Of a stretch of DNA of 64,000 bases, positions 53,970-61,831 are shown piece after piece (the first letter of the stretch is position 1; the number at the start of each line of letters is the position of its first letter). Location: contig NZ_JACHXR010000010.1 of NCBI RefSeq assembly GCF_014192275.1, positions 78,288 through 142,287 on the forward strand. Reading direction: 5' to 3'. This DNA comes from Halomonas stenophila. GTDB taxonomy: Bacteria; Pseudomonadota; Gammaproteobacteria; Pseudomonadales; Halomonadaceae. A program made the translations under genes and the position numbers. The notes below the pieces were generated by a model. That model made no database searches. It had not been told where the DNA came from and worked only from the letters and a program-made list of their open reading frames with translations.

Positions 53970-55346
53970 CTACGCGGTGGCATCGAACACCTGCTTGACC
54001 AACTCGGCGAGCGTCGGGTGGACGTGGATACTGTCGCGCACCCGTTGCGCCTTGGCCCCCGGGGTGTTCATGGCGACCACCACCTCGTGAAGCAGGTCGG
54101 CTGCCTGGGGGCCGATCATATGGAAGCCCAGGATCCGGTCGCTGCCCTTCTCGACCAGGAGTTTCGCAAAGCCCGGTGGTGAACCGATGATCTTGCCCTT
54201 GGCGAAATCGGCGTAATGCTTCCGGGCCACGGTGTAATCGAGGCCCTGGTCGCGACAGGCACGCTCGGTCAGCCCGACCGAGCCAATCTGCGGATTGCTG
54301 AACACGGCGTGCGGGTTGGCGGTGTAGTCGACAGCAAGGGAGGCACCGTGCGCGTTGCGGTAGGCAAGCTCACCTTCGTAGCTCGAGGTGTGCTTGAACA
54401 TCCCCTGCCCGATGACGTCGCCATAGGCATAGATGTCGGGGTGCGTGGTCCGCAGCCCGTCGTCGACCATCACGAAGCCGCGGTCATTAAGCTCGACCCC
54501 CGTCTTCTCCGGTGCGAGCCCATCGGTGTTGGGACGCCGACCGGTGGCCAGCAGGAGCCGATCGCCCAGCACGGTACGTTCGCCGTCGTCGGTGGCAACG
54601 ATCAGGCCACACTGCCCATCGCGCACCAGCGCCTGGCGTGCCTCGGCTTGCAGCACGAGCTCCACCCGCTTGGCAAGCTCCTGCGTGAACAGCGCCCGCA
54701 CGTCGTCGTCTTCGGCCAGCAGGCATTCGGAATGGTCGATCACCGTGACGCGGGTGCCCAGGGCGGAGAAAAAATGGGCAAACTCGCAGCCGATGTAGCC
54801 GCCGCCGAGGATGATCAGGTGTTCGGGCTGTTCGGTGAGGTCGAAGATGACGGACTCGTTGGTGAGGTACCCGCTCTCCGCCAGCCCGGGGATCGGCGGG
54901 ATCGCGGGGCGCGCGCCCGCCGCGATGAAGATCCGCTCGCCGGTCAGCCGGCGCCCGTCCTCCATCTCGATCAGCTTGTCGCCCACAAAACGCGCCCGGC
55001 CATAGTAAGGGGTGAAGGCGCTCTCCACCCAGCGGCGCACGGCAGCGGCGTCGTCCTCGCGCCGCCGGCGGACCGTGTCGAGAACGGCCTGGAAGTCGAC
55101 GCGAACCGACGACTGATCCAGGTGGATACCAAAGTCCGCGGCGTGCCGGATTGTCTGCATCACCTCGGCAGCCTGAATCAGGCCCTTCGTCGGGATGCAG
55201 CCGCGGTTGACGCAGGTGCCGCCGAGCTGGTCGGGACGGTCATCGACCAGCGCGACCGACTTGCCGTCCTGCTGCCCGTAATAGGCGGCAGTCAGACCAG
55301 AGCCGCCGCCGATGCAGAGCACGTCGTAGCGCTCAATCGCAGCCAT
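53970..55346 (-). CDS. Pyridine nucleotide-disulfide oxidoreductase (lipoamide dehydrogenase-like)
   Basis: A 458-residue class I flavoprotein disulfide reductase. It has the FAD-binding GGGSGLTAAYYG near residue 12, the redox disulfide in GGTCVNRGCIPTKG (CxxxxC), an NAD(P)-binding GGGYIGCEFAHFFSALG, and the C-terminal interface HVHPTLAELVKQVF with the catalytic His-Glu pair. This set matches dihydrolipoyl dehydrogenase and related mycothione or mercuric reductases; no metal-binding N-terminal or CC C-terminus exists, so MerA is excluded. The ATG at 55346 follows GAGAGGAA. No dehydrogenase-complex genes are nearby, so the substrate is open. Confidence 0.85.
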   Translation of the reverse strand: MAAIERYDVLCIGGGSGLTAAYYGQQDGKSVALVDDRPDQLGGTCVNRGCIPTKGLIQAAEVMQTIRHAADFGIHLDQSSVRVDFQAVLDTVRRRREDDAAAVRRWVESAFTPYYGRARFVGDKLIEMEDGRRLTGERIFIAAGARPAIPPIPGLAESGYLTNESVIFDLTEQPEHLIILGGGYIGCEFAHFFSALGTRVTVIDHSECLLAEDDDVRALFTQELAKRVELVLQAEARQALVRDGQCGLIVATDDGERTVLGDRLLLATGRRPNTDGLAPEKTGVELNDRGFVMVDDGLRTTHPDIYAYGDVIGQGMFKHTSSYEGELAYRNAHGASLAVDYTANPHAVFSNPQIGSVGLTERACRDQGLDYTVARKHYADFAKGKIIGSPPGFAKLLVEKGSDRILGFHMIGPQAADLLHEVVVAMNTPGAKAQRVRDSIHVHPTLAELVKQVFDATA

Positions 55347-55920
55347 GGTTCCTCTCCGCGTCACTGCGAGGCCCGACACGTCGGACGCCAAAACGACATC
55401 CGCCCCCTGCGCCGCGCTCGATGTGGTCCGGCCGGCCCTGTCGAGGTCGGCGATCAGGCTATTAGCGTAGTCCACTTCATGCTCGCCCCGGGCGCAAGGC
55501 TTCGGCGAACCTCGCCTCTGAGGCCGCATCGATGACTGGCTCCTGGCGTCGACGGGGGATTCGGCCGCGGAGGCTCACCTGGGCCAGCGGATGGTGCTCA
55601 GCTTCCCTCCGCCTCCGCAGAAGAACCGATCGTCGCCATCAGACTCGAGCCCCGACACGCCCACACCTAAAAAATAAAGATAATAAAAAAACAACAAATA
55701 AAGAACATCCACTCCCCCCAACTATGCTATCAACTTACGCCCCCGACTCTGGATGATCACGAAAGTGGATATCCATTATTTCACAAGATCAAAAATCACC
55801 ACCAGTGGGATAGCTGCCCTACTCAAGGTCAAGGGCAACTGTCGGCCAGAAGCGGACAATCATAATTTACTAAAATAGAAATTCGTAGAAAATTCATTAG
55901 TCTTAATTAATAATGCTAGA
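55347..55920. other. AT-rich non-coding gap left of the insertion element
   Basis: About 570 bases without a gene. The part next to the reductase gene is GC-rich; from about 55660 to 55920 it is strikingly AT-rich with runs of A, unlike the host average. It is the target zone of the insertion element at 55921 and could be acquired or degraded DNA. No promoter is claimed with confidence. Confidence 0.45.
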
Positions 55921-55932
55921 TGTAGGGTCCCG
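55921..55932 (+). repeat. Left terminal inverted repeat of the insertion sequence
   Basis: TGTAGGGTCCCG, mirrored at the right end with one mismatch. Confidence 0.75.
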
Positions 55933-56011
55933 GATGATCGAATCGCTTATAGAGGTTATCCTCTGCTAGCCGCCAGGGAGCTTCTTCAGCAATTCATCCG
56001 GGAGCAGGTTC

Positions 56012-57008
56012 ATGGACATCAAGCTGCATAAACAAGCGACCACGACACCGAAGATCCGGGCCGAGATCCAGGCAGCGCCCTCCAACATCACGGATAGCGA
56101 ACTGGCCCGTCAGTATGGCGTCTCCACCGCGACAATCCGGCGCTGGCGGTACCGTGACGATGTACATGACCGACCGCACACGCGTCACAACCTGCTGGCC
56201 ACGCTCACGCCCGAGCAGGAGGAGGTGCTGATCGCGGCTCGCGAATTCCTTCGCCTCGGCCTGGATGATCTCCTCGTCGCGGCGCGTGAGTTCCTGAACC
56301 CCCGCTTGTCACGCTCCGGTCTGCATCGCATGCTCCAGCGGCGCGAGGTTCCGACACTGGCGGAACTGGCTCGGCAGGACGCTGGCGATGATGGGAAGCC
56401 CCGGCACAAGACCTTCAAGGACTACGAGCCGGGCTTCGTGCACATCGACATCAAGCACTTGCCTCTGATGCCCGACGAGGAGCAAAAACGCTACCTGTAC
56501 GTCGCCATCGATCGCGCCACGCGCTGGGTCTATCTGGAGGGCAGGTGCAGTCAGTCCTCGAAGGATGCACGAGCGTTCATGAGGCAGGAGGAAGAAAAGG
56601 CACCGTTCAAGATTCGGATTTCGGATAGTGCTGACGGATAATGCCAAATGCTTCACCGATCGTTTCACGCGGGCGGGTGAGCGCAAGCCCAGCGGCCACC
56701 ACCCCTTCGATCAGGAGTGCCAAGCCCATGGTATCGAACACCGCCTGATCAAGCCGGGAAAGCCGCAGACGAACGGCATGGTGGAACGCTTCAACGGCCG
56801 CATCAGCGACGTGCTGGCGACTCGGCGCTATACCTCAGGCGAGGACTTGGAGCGGACGCTCAAACGCTACACTTGGCTGTACAATCACCACATCCCGCAG
56901 AAGGCACTGCACCATCAATCACCGACTGCGGTAATGAAGGAATGGCAGACCAAACGTCCTGAGTTATTTACCAAGCGGGTGGTCAACCACACGGGACCCG
57001 ACAACTAG
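56012..57008 (+). pseudogene. IS481-type DDE transposase, frameshifted
   Basis: The first part (56012-56641) encodes a helix-turn-helix (SELARQYGVSTATIRRW), a second HTH and the first catalytic Asp (HIDIKHLPL). The second part (from about 56628, frame +1) encodes LTDNAKCFTDRF (second Asp) and NGMVERFNGR (catalytic Glu) and then the tail. The break is at 56620-56632, where GATTCGGATTTCGGATAG contains two nearly equal 7-base units; deleting one restores the frame IRIVLTDN. The gene is therefore inactive by mutation. Its stop codon TAG (57006-57008) lies in the flanking CTAGA, that is, outside the element proper. Confidence 0.88.
56992..57003 (-). repeat. Right terminal inverted repeat of the insertion sequence
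   Basis: CGGGACCCGACA, complement of the left end with one mismatch. It lies within the transposase reading frame. Confidence 0.75.
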
Positions 57009-57166
57009 ACCTATGTGCGAGGGTCGAACACTCAGCGCGTCAAAATGGTGACGGTGCTGTCGCATTTTCTGACGTCGCCAGGTAGAGAGTGCATGGGACC
57101 TGCTAGACTGGACGGGAGTCTGCTTACGCCACGGGCGCTGGCAGTAACCACGCCACCGAGGAGAGA

Positions 57167-57394
57167 ATGATGGGATCCAAAGACGATAGAGACATAGAAA
57201 AGGGTTACCCCAAGGCCGACTTCGTGGCCAAGCTGCGAAGACTGGCAGATGCCATTGAGAACGAAGAACGCTTCGACATTCAGATTGCCGGTGAACGTAT
57301 ATATGTTCCCGTCCGAGCTGAATTCACCATCGAACACGAACGATCGGATGATGAAGAAGAGATAGAGTTTCAGATTAAATGGAAAAATGAATAG
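57167..57394 (+). CDS. Amphi-Trp domain protein
   Basis: A 75-residue acidic protein with the pattern of amphi-Trp domain proteins: a helical half ADFVAKLRRLADAIENEERF and a strand half IQIAGERIYVPVRAEFTIEH ending in IEFQIKWKNE with the terminal Trp. Function of the family is unknown. Two adjacent ATG codons (57167 and 57170) are possible; GGAGAG precedes both. It lies just right of the insertion element. Confidence 0.78.
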   Translation: MMGSKDDRDIEKGYPKADFVAKLRRLADAIENEERFDIQIAGERIYVPVRAEFTIEHERSDDEEEIEFQIKWKNE

Positions 57395-57809
57395 GCCTGT
57401 GTGTCCAATAGTTCCGCCGCCTCTTTCTCAGCGATAGAAGCGTGACGCGGCGTGGAGCATCTGGGCCGAAGACACAAGCTCGGGCCGCACCTCGCCGAGC
57501 TTGTTTATTCGACAGAGAGTCATAGATCTCGAAGGCACCGACCGACTGCGCGACGTGGGGCGGCTCAGCCAGGTCAGTCTGACCTTTTATTAATCAGGGA
57601 CTGCTCACGGGCGATTACGGCCAAGAGAGGTCTTTCATCACATGATTATATTACATGGAAAGAAAGTGGTTGTCCTTTACTGTGGGTCGGTCACCGCCGA
57701 AGGGACAGCCTCACTGCAACAACAATGACGCCGTATCTGTCGCCAGTCTGCCACATGGCCCCGAGACAAAAGCTTGCTAATATGGGCATGACAAACTTTG
57801 GAGAATCGC
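57395..57809. other. Non-coding spacer before the lipoprotein gene
   Basis: About 415 bases with no gene I can support. TAATAT at 57778-57783 is a possible -10 for the lipoprotein gene, without a clear -35. Confidence 0.35.
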
Positions 57810-58085
57810 ATGCGATTGATCTTCTTGCTACTCAGTGCCATTGCCATCATGAGCCTGGCAGGCTGTAGCTACCAGCCAGCACGAATCAGCACAGTGCCCG
57901 CCATAGTCATCGACGATGGCGGGTACGGTCAGGATCGTGTGAAGCGTCATCGTGAATACGGCGAAGGCCGATACCATGACCACGAAGCGCCGATTCCTCC
58001 GGGGCACCTACCACCGCCAGGAGAATGCCGGGATTGGGACCCGAACCTTCCCCCTGGCCAGCAACCCCCGCCTTATAAGTGCTAG
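57810..58085 (+). CDS. Small proline-rich lipoprotein
   Basis: A 91-residue lipoprotein with signal MRLIFLLLSAIAIMSLAGC; the lipobox is LAGC with the lipidated Cys at residue 19. The mature part is polar and ends in a Pro-rich stretch with two further Cys (PPGHLPPPGECRDWDPNLPP, then PPPYKC), a pattern seen in small lipoproteins of unknown role. The start at 57810 has GGAG six bases before it; a TTG 12 bases upstream is in frame but less likely. Membrane side (inner or outer) cannot be fixed. Confidence 0.8.
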   Translation: MRLIFLLLSAIAIMSLAGCSYQPARISTVPAIVIDDGGYGQDRVKRHREYGEGRYHDHEAPIPPGHLPPPGECRDWDPNLPPGQQPPPYKC

Positions 58086-58391
58086 CTGATGGGCGCGGCT
58101 ATCTGAACTCACCAAGCAACGTTCAGATGCCGAGCCCGAACGAGCAGAAAGGACATCTATTTTTTATCCACCTTCTTACCGTGAATGTGGTATATCTTGA
58201 CTAGCTGCTGTGCTCCATCTACACCCTGCTGTGTGGCTGAAGCCCTATCGCCATTGGCCAACTAGACGATCAGCTGCGGGAGTCAAGAATCGTCAATAAG
58301 CGGAAATACAGCGAGTTAAGATATAGCACACTTATTTATCCGAGATATTCTCTAGCCGGATATTATGTATCACTGTTACACCCAGAATCTT
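58086..58391. other. Non-coding spacer between lipoprotein and LysR genes
   Basis: About 300 bases between convergent genes. I see no gene and no convincing terminator. Confidence 0.4.
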
Positions 58392-59300
58392 TCAGGAGCA
58401 TATGGAGCCTCCCCAATGCTCGAGAAGCATATCGATAAACAACTGGGCTGTGCTGGAAATGCTGTGCGAATTACTTCTCACCAGACCGATGGTGCGCTGA
58501 ATACGTGGTTCAGGCAGCTCACGTGAACACAGGGTGTCATGGTCGGGACCAGGCATTGTCATTTTGGGTAGGATCGCCACTCCGAGACCAGATTCGACAA
58601 GGCCAAGGGAGGTGGAAAGGTGCTGGACTTCGTAGAAACTATTCAACCGGATGCCCTCAGCCGAGAGGGTATTGTCCAGCAGCATCCGGTTGCCACTGTC
58701 TCGGCTCACGGTGATCAACCTGACCTGTTCGAGATCCGACCACTCGATGCGACTTTTATCCGCAAGAGGGTGGTCGGAACGTAGTGCCAGGACAAAGGGA
58801 TCTCGTAATAGTGGTGTGAAGGAGACTTCAGGACTCTGGGCGCTGAACATATTGATTCCGAAGTCGGCCTCGCCGCTGATCACCTTTTCCAGACCTTCCT
58901 TGGCACTGACATCGAGGATCCTGATGCGGATCCCCGGCCATGCCTCGCTGAAGCCACGGATCACACTAGGCAGGAAATAGAAGGCCGCGGTGGGGATGCA
59001 GGCGATGGTAACCGTCCCCTTCTGATGCGTGGCCAGCTCGCGGATGCCCAGGATCGATGATTCGTACTCCTCGATCATGCGTCTTGCGCGGGGAAGGAAG
59101 TCCGTGCCGATAGGGGTCAGCCGCGTCCGCCGGGTGGTTCGTTCCAGAAGCTCGATCTCTAGAAGCTCCTCAAGCTTCTGAATGCGTCGAGATAGCGCCG
59201 GCTGAGAGAGATGCAGGCGTTGCGCGGCCTCGTGGAACGAGCCCAGCTCTGCGACCAGAATAAAGGCTTGCAGATCAAGAAATTCTAGTCGATGTAGCAT
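58392..59300 (-). CDS. LysR-family transcriptional regulator
   Basis: A 302-residue LTTR. The N-terminal winged HTH is typical (FILVAELGSFHEAAQRLHLS, QPALSRRIQKLEELLEIELL). The effector domain (about 90-295) shows the two-lobe pattern (TVTIACIPTAAFYFLPSVIR, GLVESGLGVAILPKM). It is divergent from the prpF-type gene, the classical layout for a regulator of that operon, with a tricarboxylate or related compound as likely inducer. The start MLHRLEFLDLQAF was chosen over an upstream ATG because it gives the normal LTTR N-terminus. Confidence 0.88.
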   Translation of the reverse strand: MLHRLEFLDLQAFILVAELGSFHEAAQRLHLSQPALSRRIQKLEELLEIELLERTTRRTRLTPIGTDFLPRARRMIEEYESSILGIRELATHQKGTVTIACIPTAAFYFLPSVIRGFSEAWPGIRIRILDVSAKEGLEKVISGEADFGINMFSAQSPEVSFTPLLRDPFVLALRSDHPLADKSRIEWSDLEQVRLITVSRDSGNRMLLDNTLSAEGIRLNSFYEVQHLSTSLGLVESGLGVAILPKMTMPGPDHDTLCSRELPEPRIQRTIGLVRSNSHSISSTAQLFIDMLLEHWGGSICS

Positions 59301-59444
59301 ATCCTGACTCTTGCATGAAGTAGTGGTGATTAATAACTTTAGCACATTAATGCGGTAATGACATTGACAGACATATTTATTTGCATTTGAAGCATCAAAA
59401 GCCCCCTGACATGCTCATATCACAACTTTTAAACGCGATATGGC
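59301..59444. promoter_or_regulatory. Divergent LysR/prpF control region
   Basis: A 144-base gap. ATTAATGCGGTAAT (59347-59360) is a small dyad of the sort bound by LTTRs (close to the T-N11-A pattern), and TTGACA at 59364-59369 is a perfect -35 hexamer reading toward prpF, though its -10 is poor, fitting an activator-dependent promoter. No direct proof. Confidence 0.4.
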
Positions 59445-60578
59445 ATGACGATGATGAACAGCATTCCCTGCATGATCATGCGCGGTGGCACCTCCCGAGG
59501 CCCCTTCCTGCACATGAGAGACCTTCCCGACAGCCAGGAAGCGCAAACCGAGATCCTGCTTAAGCTAATGGGATCAGGACACGCTCTCCAGATCGATGGC
59601 ATCGGAGGAGGGGATCCGCTGACCAGCAAGGTGGCCATCGTGGAGCGCTCCTCCCATCCCGAGGCGGATGTCGACTACCTGTTCGCGCAGGTCGATGTGC
59701 TCAACCGGCGCGTCGACTTCAATCCGAACTGCGGCAACATGCTGTCCGCTGTGGGGCCGTATGCCATCGAGACGGGCCTGGTGGAGCCCCAGGAAGGGAC
59801 CACTATCGTCCGCGTTCGCAACCTCAATACCCAGCGCCTGATCGAATGTCGCGTGCCGACCCCTGAGCGCCAGGTGTGCTACGAGGGCGATACGCGCATC
59901 AGCGGCGTCCCGGGGCGTGCCGCCGGCATTCAGCTCAGCTTCCTCGATATCGACGGGACCAAGACCGGCGCGCTCTTGCCGACCGGGCAGGCCACCGACA
60001 CGATCGATGGCATCGAGGTCACCTGCCTCGATGCCGCCACCCCCATCATGATGGTCAACGCGGCCGATCTGGGTCTGAGCGGCCGGGAATCCCCCTCTGA
60101 GCTGGACGATCATCCCGCCATGCTGAAGCGGCTGGAGCTGATTCGTCGCCAGGCCGGGCGTCGAATGGGACTGGGGGACGTCAGCCAGAGCGTCTTGCCC
60201 AAGCCCGTGTTGGTGTCAGCACCGTCTAGCGATACCGCTACGCTGTGTACCCGCTACTTCGTGCCTCACCGCTGTCATAAGGCCATTGCCGTCACCGGCG
60301 CCATCGCGGTCGCCACGGCCGTCAGTGTCCCTGGCACCGTGGCAAACCGAATCGCGATTGGAGCGGAGAAGCTGGCATCCGATGGCCGGCTGTCGCACGT
60401 AAGGCTGGAACACCCCTCTGGATTCATCGATCTGGATGTCGAGCACCGCAACGGGAATCCCTGCGATATTGCGCGTGTTTCCCTCATCCGCACCGCCAGG
60501 AAGATCATGAGTGGGAACATCTTCTACTCGCTTCCTTCTGCCTCCAGTCCGGATATGCTGACTTCAAAAGCCAGCTGA
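59445..60578 (+). CDS. prpF: PrpF-family isomerase (aconitate/oxalomesaconate type)
   Basis: A 377-residue member of the PrpF/GalD family, diaminopimelate epimerase-like enzymes that shift double bonds in aconitate-type substrates. The N-terminus IPCMIMRGGTSRGPFLHMRD is diagnostic, followed by IDGIGGGDPLTSKVAIV and NCGNMLSAVGPYA, the latter holding the conserved NCGN core with its Cys. PrpF homologues act on 2-methyl-trans-aconitate or trans-aconitate, GalD on 4-oxalomesaconate; neither can be chosen from sequence alone. It is followed by a tricarboxylate transporter, favouring an aconitate-type substrate. Confidence 0.87.
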   Translation: MTMMNSIPCMIMRGGTSRGPFLHMRDLPDSQEAQTEILLKLMGSGHALQIDGIGGGDPLTSKVAIVERSSHPEADVDYLFAQVDVLNRRVDFNPNCGNMLSAVGPYAIETGLVEPQEGTTIVRVRNLNTQRLIECRVPTPERQVCYEGDTRISGVPGRAAGIQLSFLDIDGTKTGALLPTGQATDTIDGIEVTCLDAATPIMMVNAADLGLSGRESPSELDDHPAMLKRLELIRRQAGRRMGLGDVSQSVLPKPVLVSAPSSDTATLCTRYFVPHRCHKAIAVTGAIAVATAVSVPGTVANRIAIGAEKLASDGRLSHVRLEHPSGFIDLDVEHRNGNPCDIARVSLIRTARKIMSGNIFYSLPSASSPDMLTSKAS

Positions 60579-60633
60579 GCGCTGGGATCTCCATCATCAG
60601 CCATGACAACGACAACACGCCAGGAGTAATGCC

Positions 60634-61752
60634 ATGAAGATCCAAAAGACTGCAATCTCTTCCCACTCGCTCGGTCGGCTCAAGAAGGCTGCGCTGATCG
60701 GGCTTGCGATCACTGGACTGGGCCTGACGACTTCTATCCAGGCTCAGGACGTCGAGGTACCCGGTAACATCAAGTGGACCATACCGTTTGGTGTCGGCGG
60801 TGGCACGGATGTCTGGGCGCGCTTCTTCTCCCCCTGGCTCAGCGAGTCTCTGCCGGGAGAGCCGACCATCATGATCGATAATGTGCCGGGTGGCGGCTCC
60901 ATCAATGGTGCCAATCTGTTCGCCGTGCGTGCCAAGTCGGATGGCAGCGACTGGTTAGGGACCTCGGCCTCGACCCAGTATCCGGCCATGCTCGACGATC
61001 CTCGCGTCCGCTACGACTACAGCGATTGGACGCCCATCCTGGCCACGCCGACGGGTGGGGTGGTCTATGCCCAACCCAGTCTCGGCGAAACGGCCGATAG
61101 TGCGCTGGATGCTCTGCTGGAACAGCCGGTCAAGCTGGCGGCGCAGAACCCCACCGGCGTCGAGCTGCCGGTCTTGATCGCCCTGGACATGCTGGGCGCC
61201 GACGTGCAAGCCGTGTTCGGCATGCGCAGCCGGGGGGAGGGTCGCCTGGCATTCGAGCGTGGTGAAGCTGACATCGACTTCCAGACCACCTCCGCCTATC
61301 TGAGCAACGTAGAGCCGCTGGTGGAGGCCGGCAAGGCGGTGCCGCTGCTCACGCTCGGGGTGCTGAACGACGAAGGAAAGATCGTCCGCGACCCGGCGTT
61401 CCCTGATCTGCCTACCTTCAACGAGGTCTACCAGGCCCGGCATGGCGAGGCACCGTCGGGCAACGCCTACGAGGCGTTTCGCAAGTTCTTTGCTTCCGGC
61501 TATGCCCTGCAGAAGCTGATCATGGTGCCGAAGGACACCCCGCAGGCCCTGATCAACACTTATCGTCAGGCGGCTCGCGACTTCGTGGACACCCAAGCGT
61601 TCAAGGAGGAGGCCGCTGCCCAGTTGGGGCCATACACGCCGGTTATCGGCGACACTGTCCAACGTCACCTTGATGACGCCATGTCCATCGATGACGCCAC
61701 TCGCGACTGGCTGGCCGACTGGCTGCAGTCGGAGCACGGCGCCAAGATCTGA
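60634..61752 (+). CDS. tctC: TctC-type solute-binding protein of a tripartite tricarboxylate transporter
   Basis: A 372-residue periplasmic receptor. The signal peptide ends near residue 38 (TTSIQAQDVE). The mature part has the Bug/TctC pattern IKWTIPFGVGGGTDVWARFF and VPGGGSINGANLFAVRAKSD, the loops that hold carboxylates. It is placed between prpF and the permease gene, separated from the latter by a strong hairpin. Sequence is on the divergent side of the Bug family, so the ligand is uncertain; citrate, tricarballylate or aconitate are possible. Confidence 0.9.
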   Translation: MKIQKTAISSHSLGRLKKAALIGLAITGLGLTTSIQAQDVEVPGNIKWTIPFGVGGGTDVWARFFSPWLSESLPGEPTIMIDNVPGGGSINGANLFAVRAKSDGSDWLGTSASTQYPAMLDDPRVRYDYSDWTPILATPTGGVVYAQPSLGETADSALDALLEQPVKLAAQNPTGVELPVLIALDMLGADVQAVFGMRSRGEGRLAFERGEADIDFQTTSAYLSNVEPLVEAGKAVPLLTLGVLNDEGKIVRDPAFPDLPTFNEVYQARHGEAPSGNAYEAFRKFFASGYALQKLIMVPKDTPQALINTYRQAARDFVDTQAFKEEAAAQLGPYTPVIGDTVQRHLDDAMSIDDATRDWLADWLQSEHGAKI

Positions 61753-61766
61753 CGCGCAGTGGGATG

Positions 61767-61789
61767 TGCCGGCCCCTTGGGGGCCGGCA
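61767..61789 (+). terminator. Intercistronic hairpin between tctC and the permease gene
   Basis: TGCCGGCCCC and GGGGCCGGCA form a perfect 10-bp stem with a 3-base loop, 15 bases after the tctC stop. There is no U-run. Such a structure commonly protects the upstream mRNA and gives the binding protein a higher yield than the permease. Confidence 0.6.
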
Positions 61790-61831
61790 GCCCCGGCTCC
61801 TCCCGATCACACAATATAAGAGCCATACGCC

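Larger units (their letters stand above)
55921..57004 (+). mobile_element. IS481-like insertion sequence with broken transposase
   Basis: An element of about 1.08 kb. The left end TGTAGGGTCCCG (55921-55932) and the right end CGGGACCCGACA (56992-57003) are inverted repeats matching at 11 of 12 positions. Five-base copies of CTAGA lie just outside (55916-55920 and 57005-57009), which would be the target duplication if the right end is at 57004. Both ends begin TGT, as is common in IS481-type elements. It holds one DDE transposase gene, now frameshifted. The exact right boundary may differ by a base. Confidence 0.8.

Noticed and set aside
53970..55346. Mercuric reductase
   Set aside because: No N-terminal heavy-metal domain and no C-terminal Cys pair; the C-terminal HPT...E pattern is that of the general disulfide reductase family.
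56012..57008. Programmed ribosomal frameshifting in the insertion-sequence transposase
   Set aside because: There is no slippery heptamer or following structure at the break, and IS481-type elements normally have one frame. The 7-base near-duplication explains the shift as mutation.
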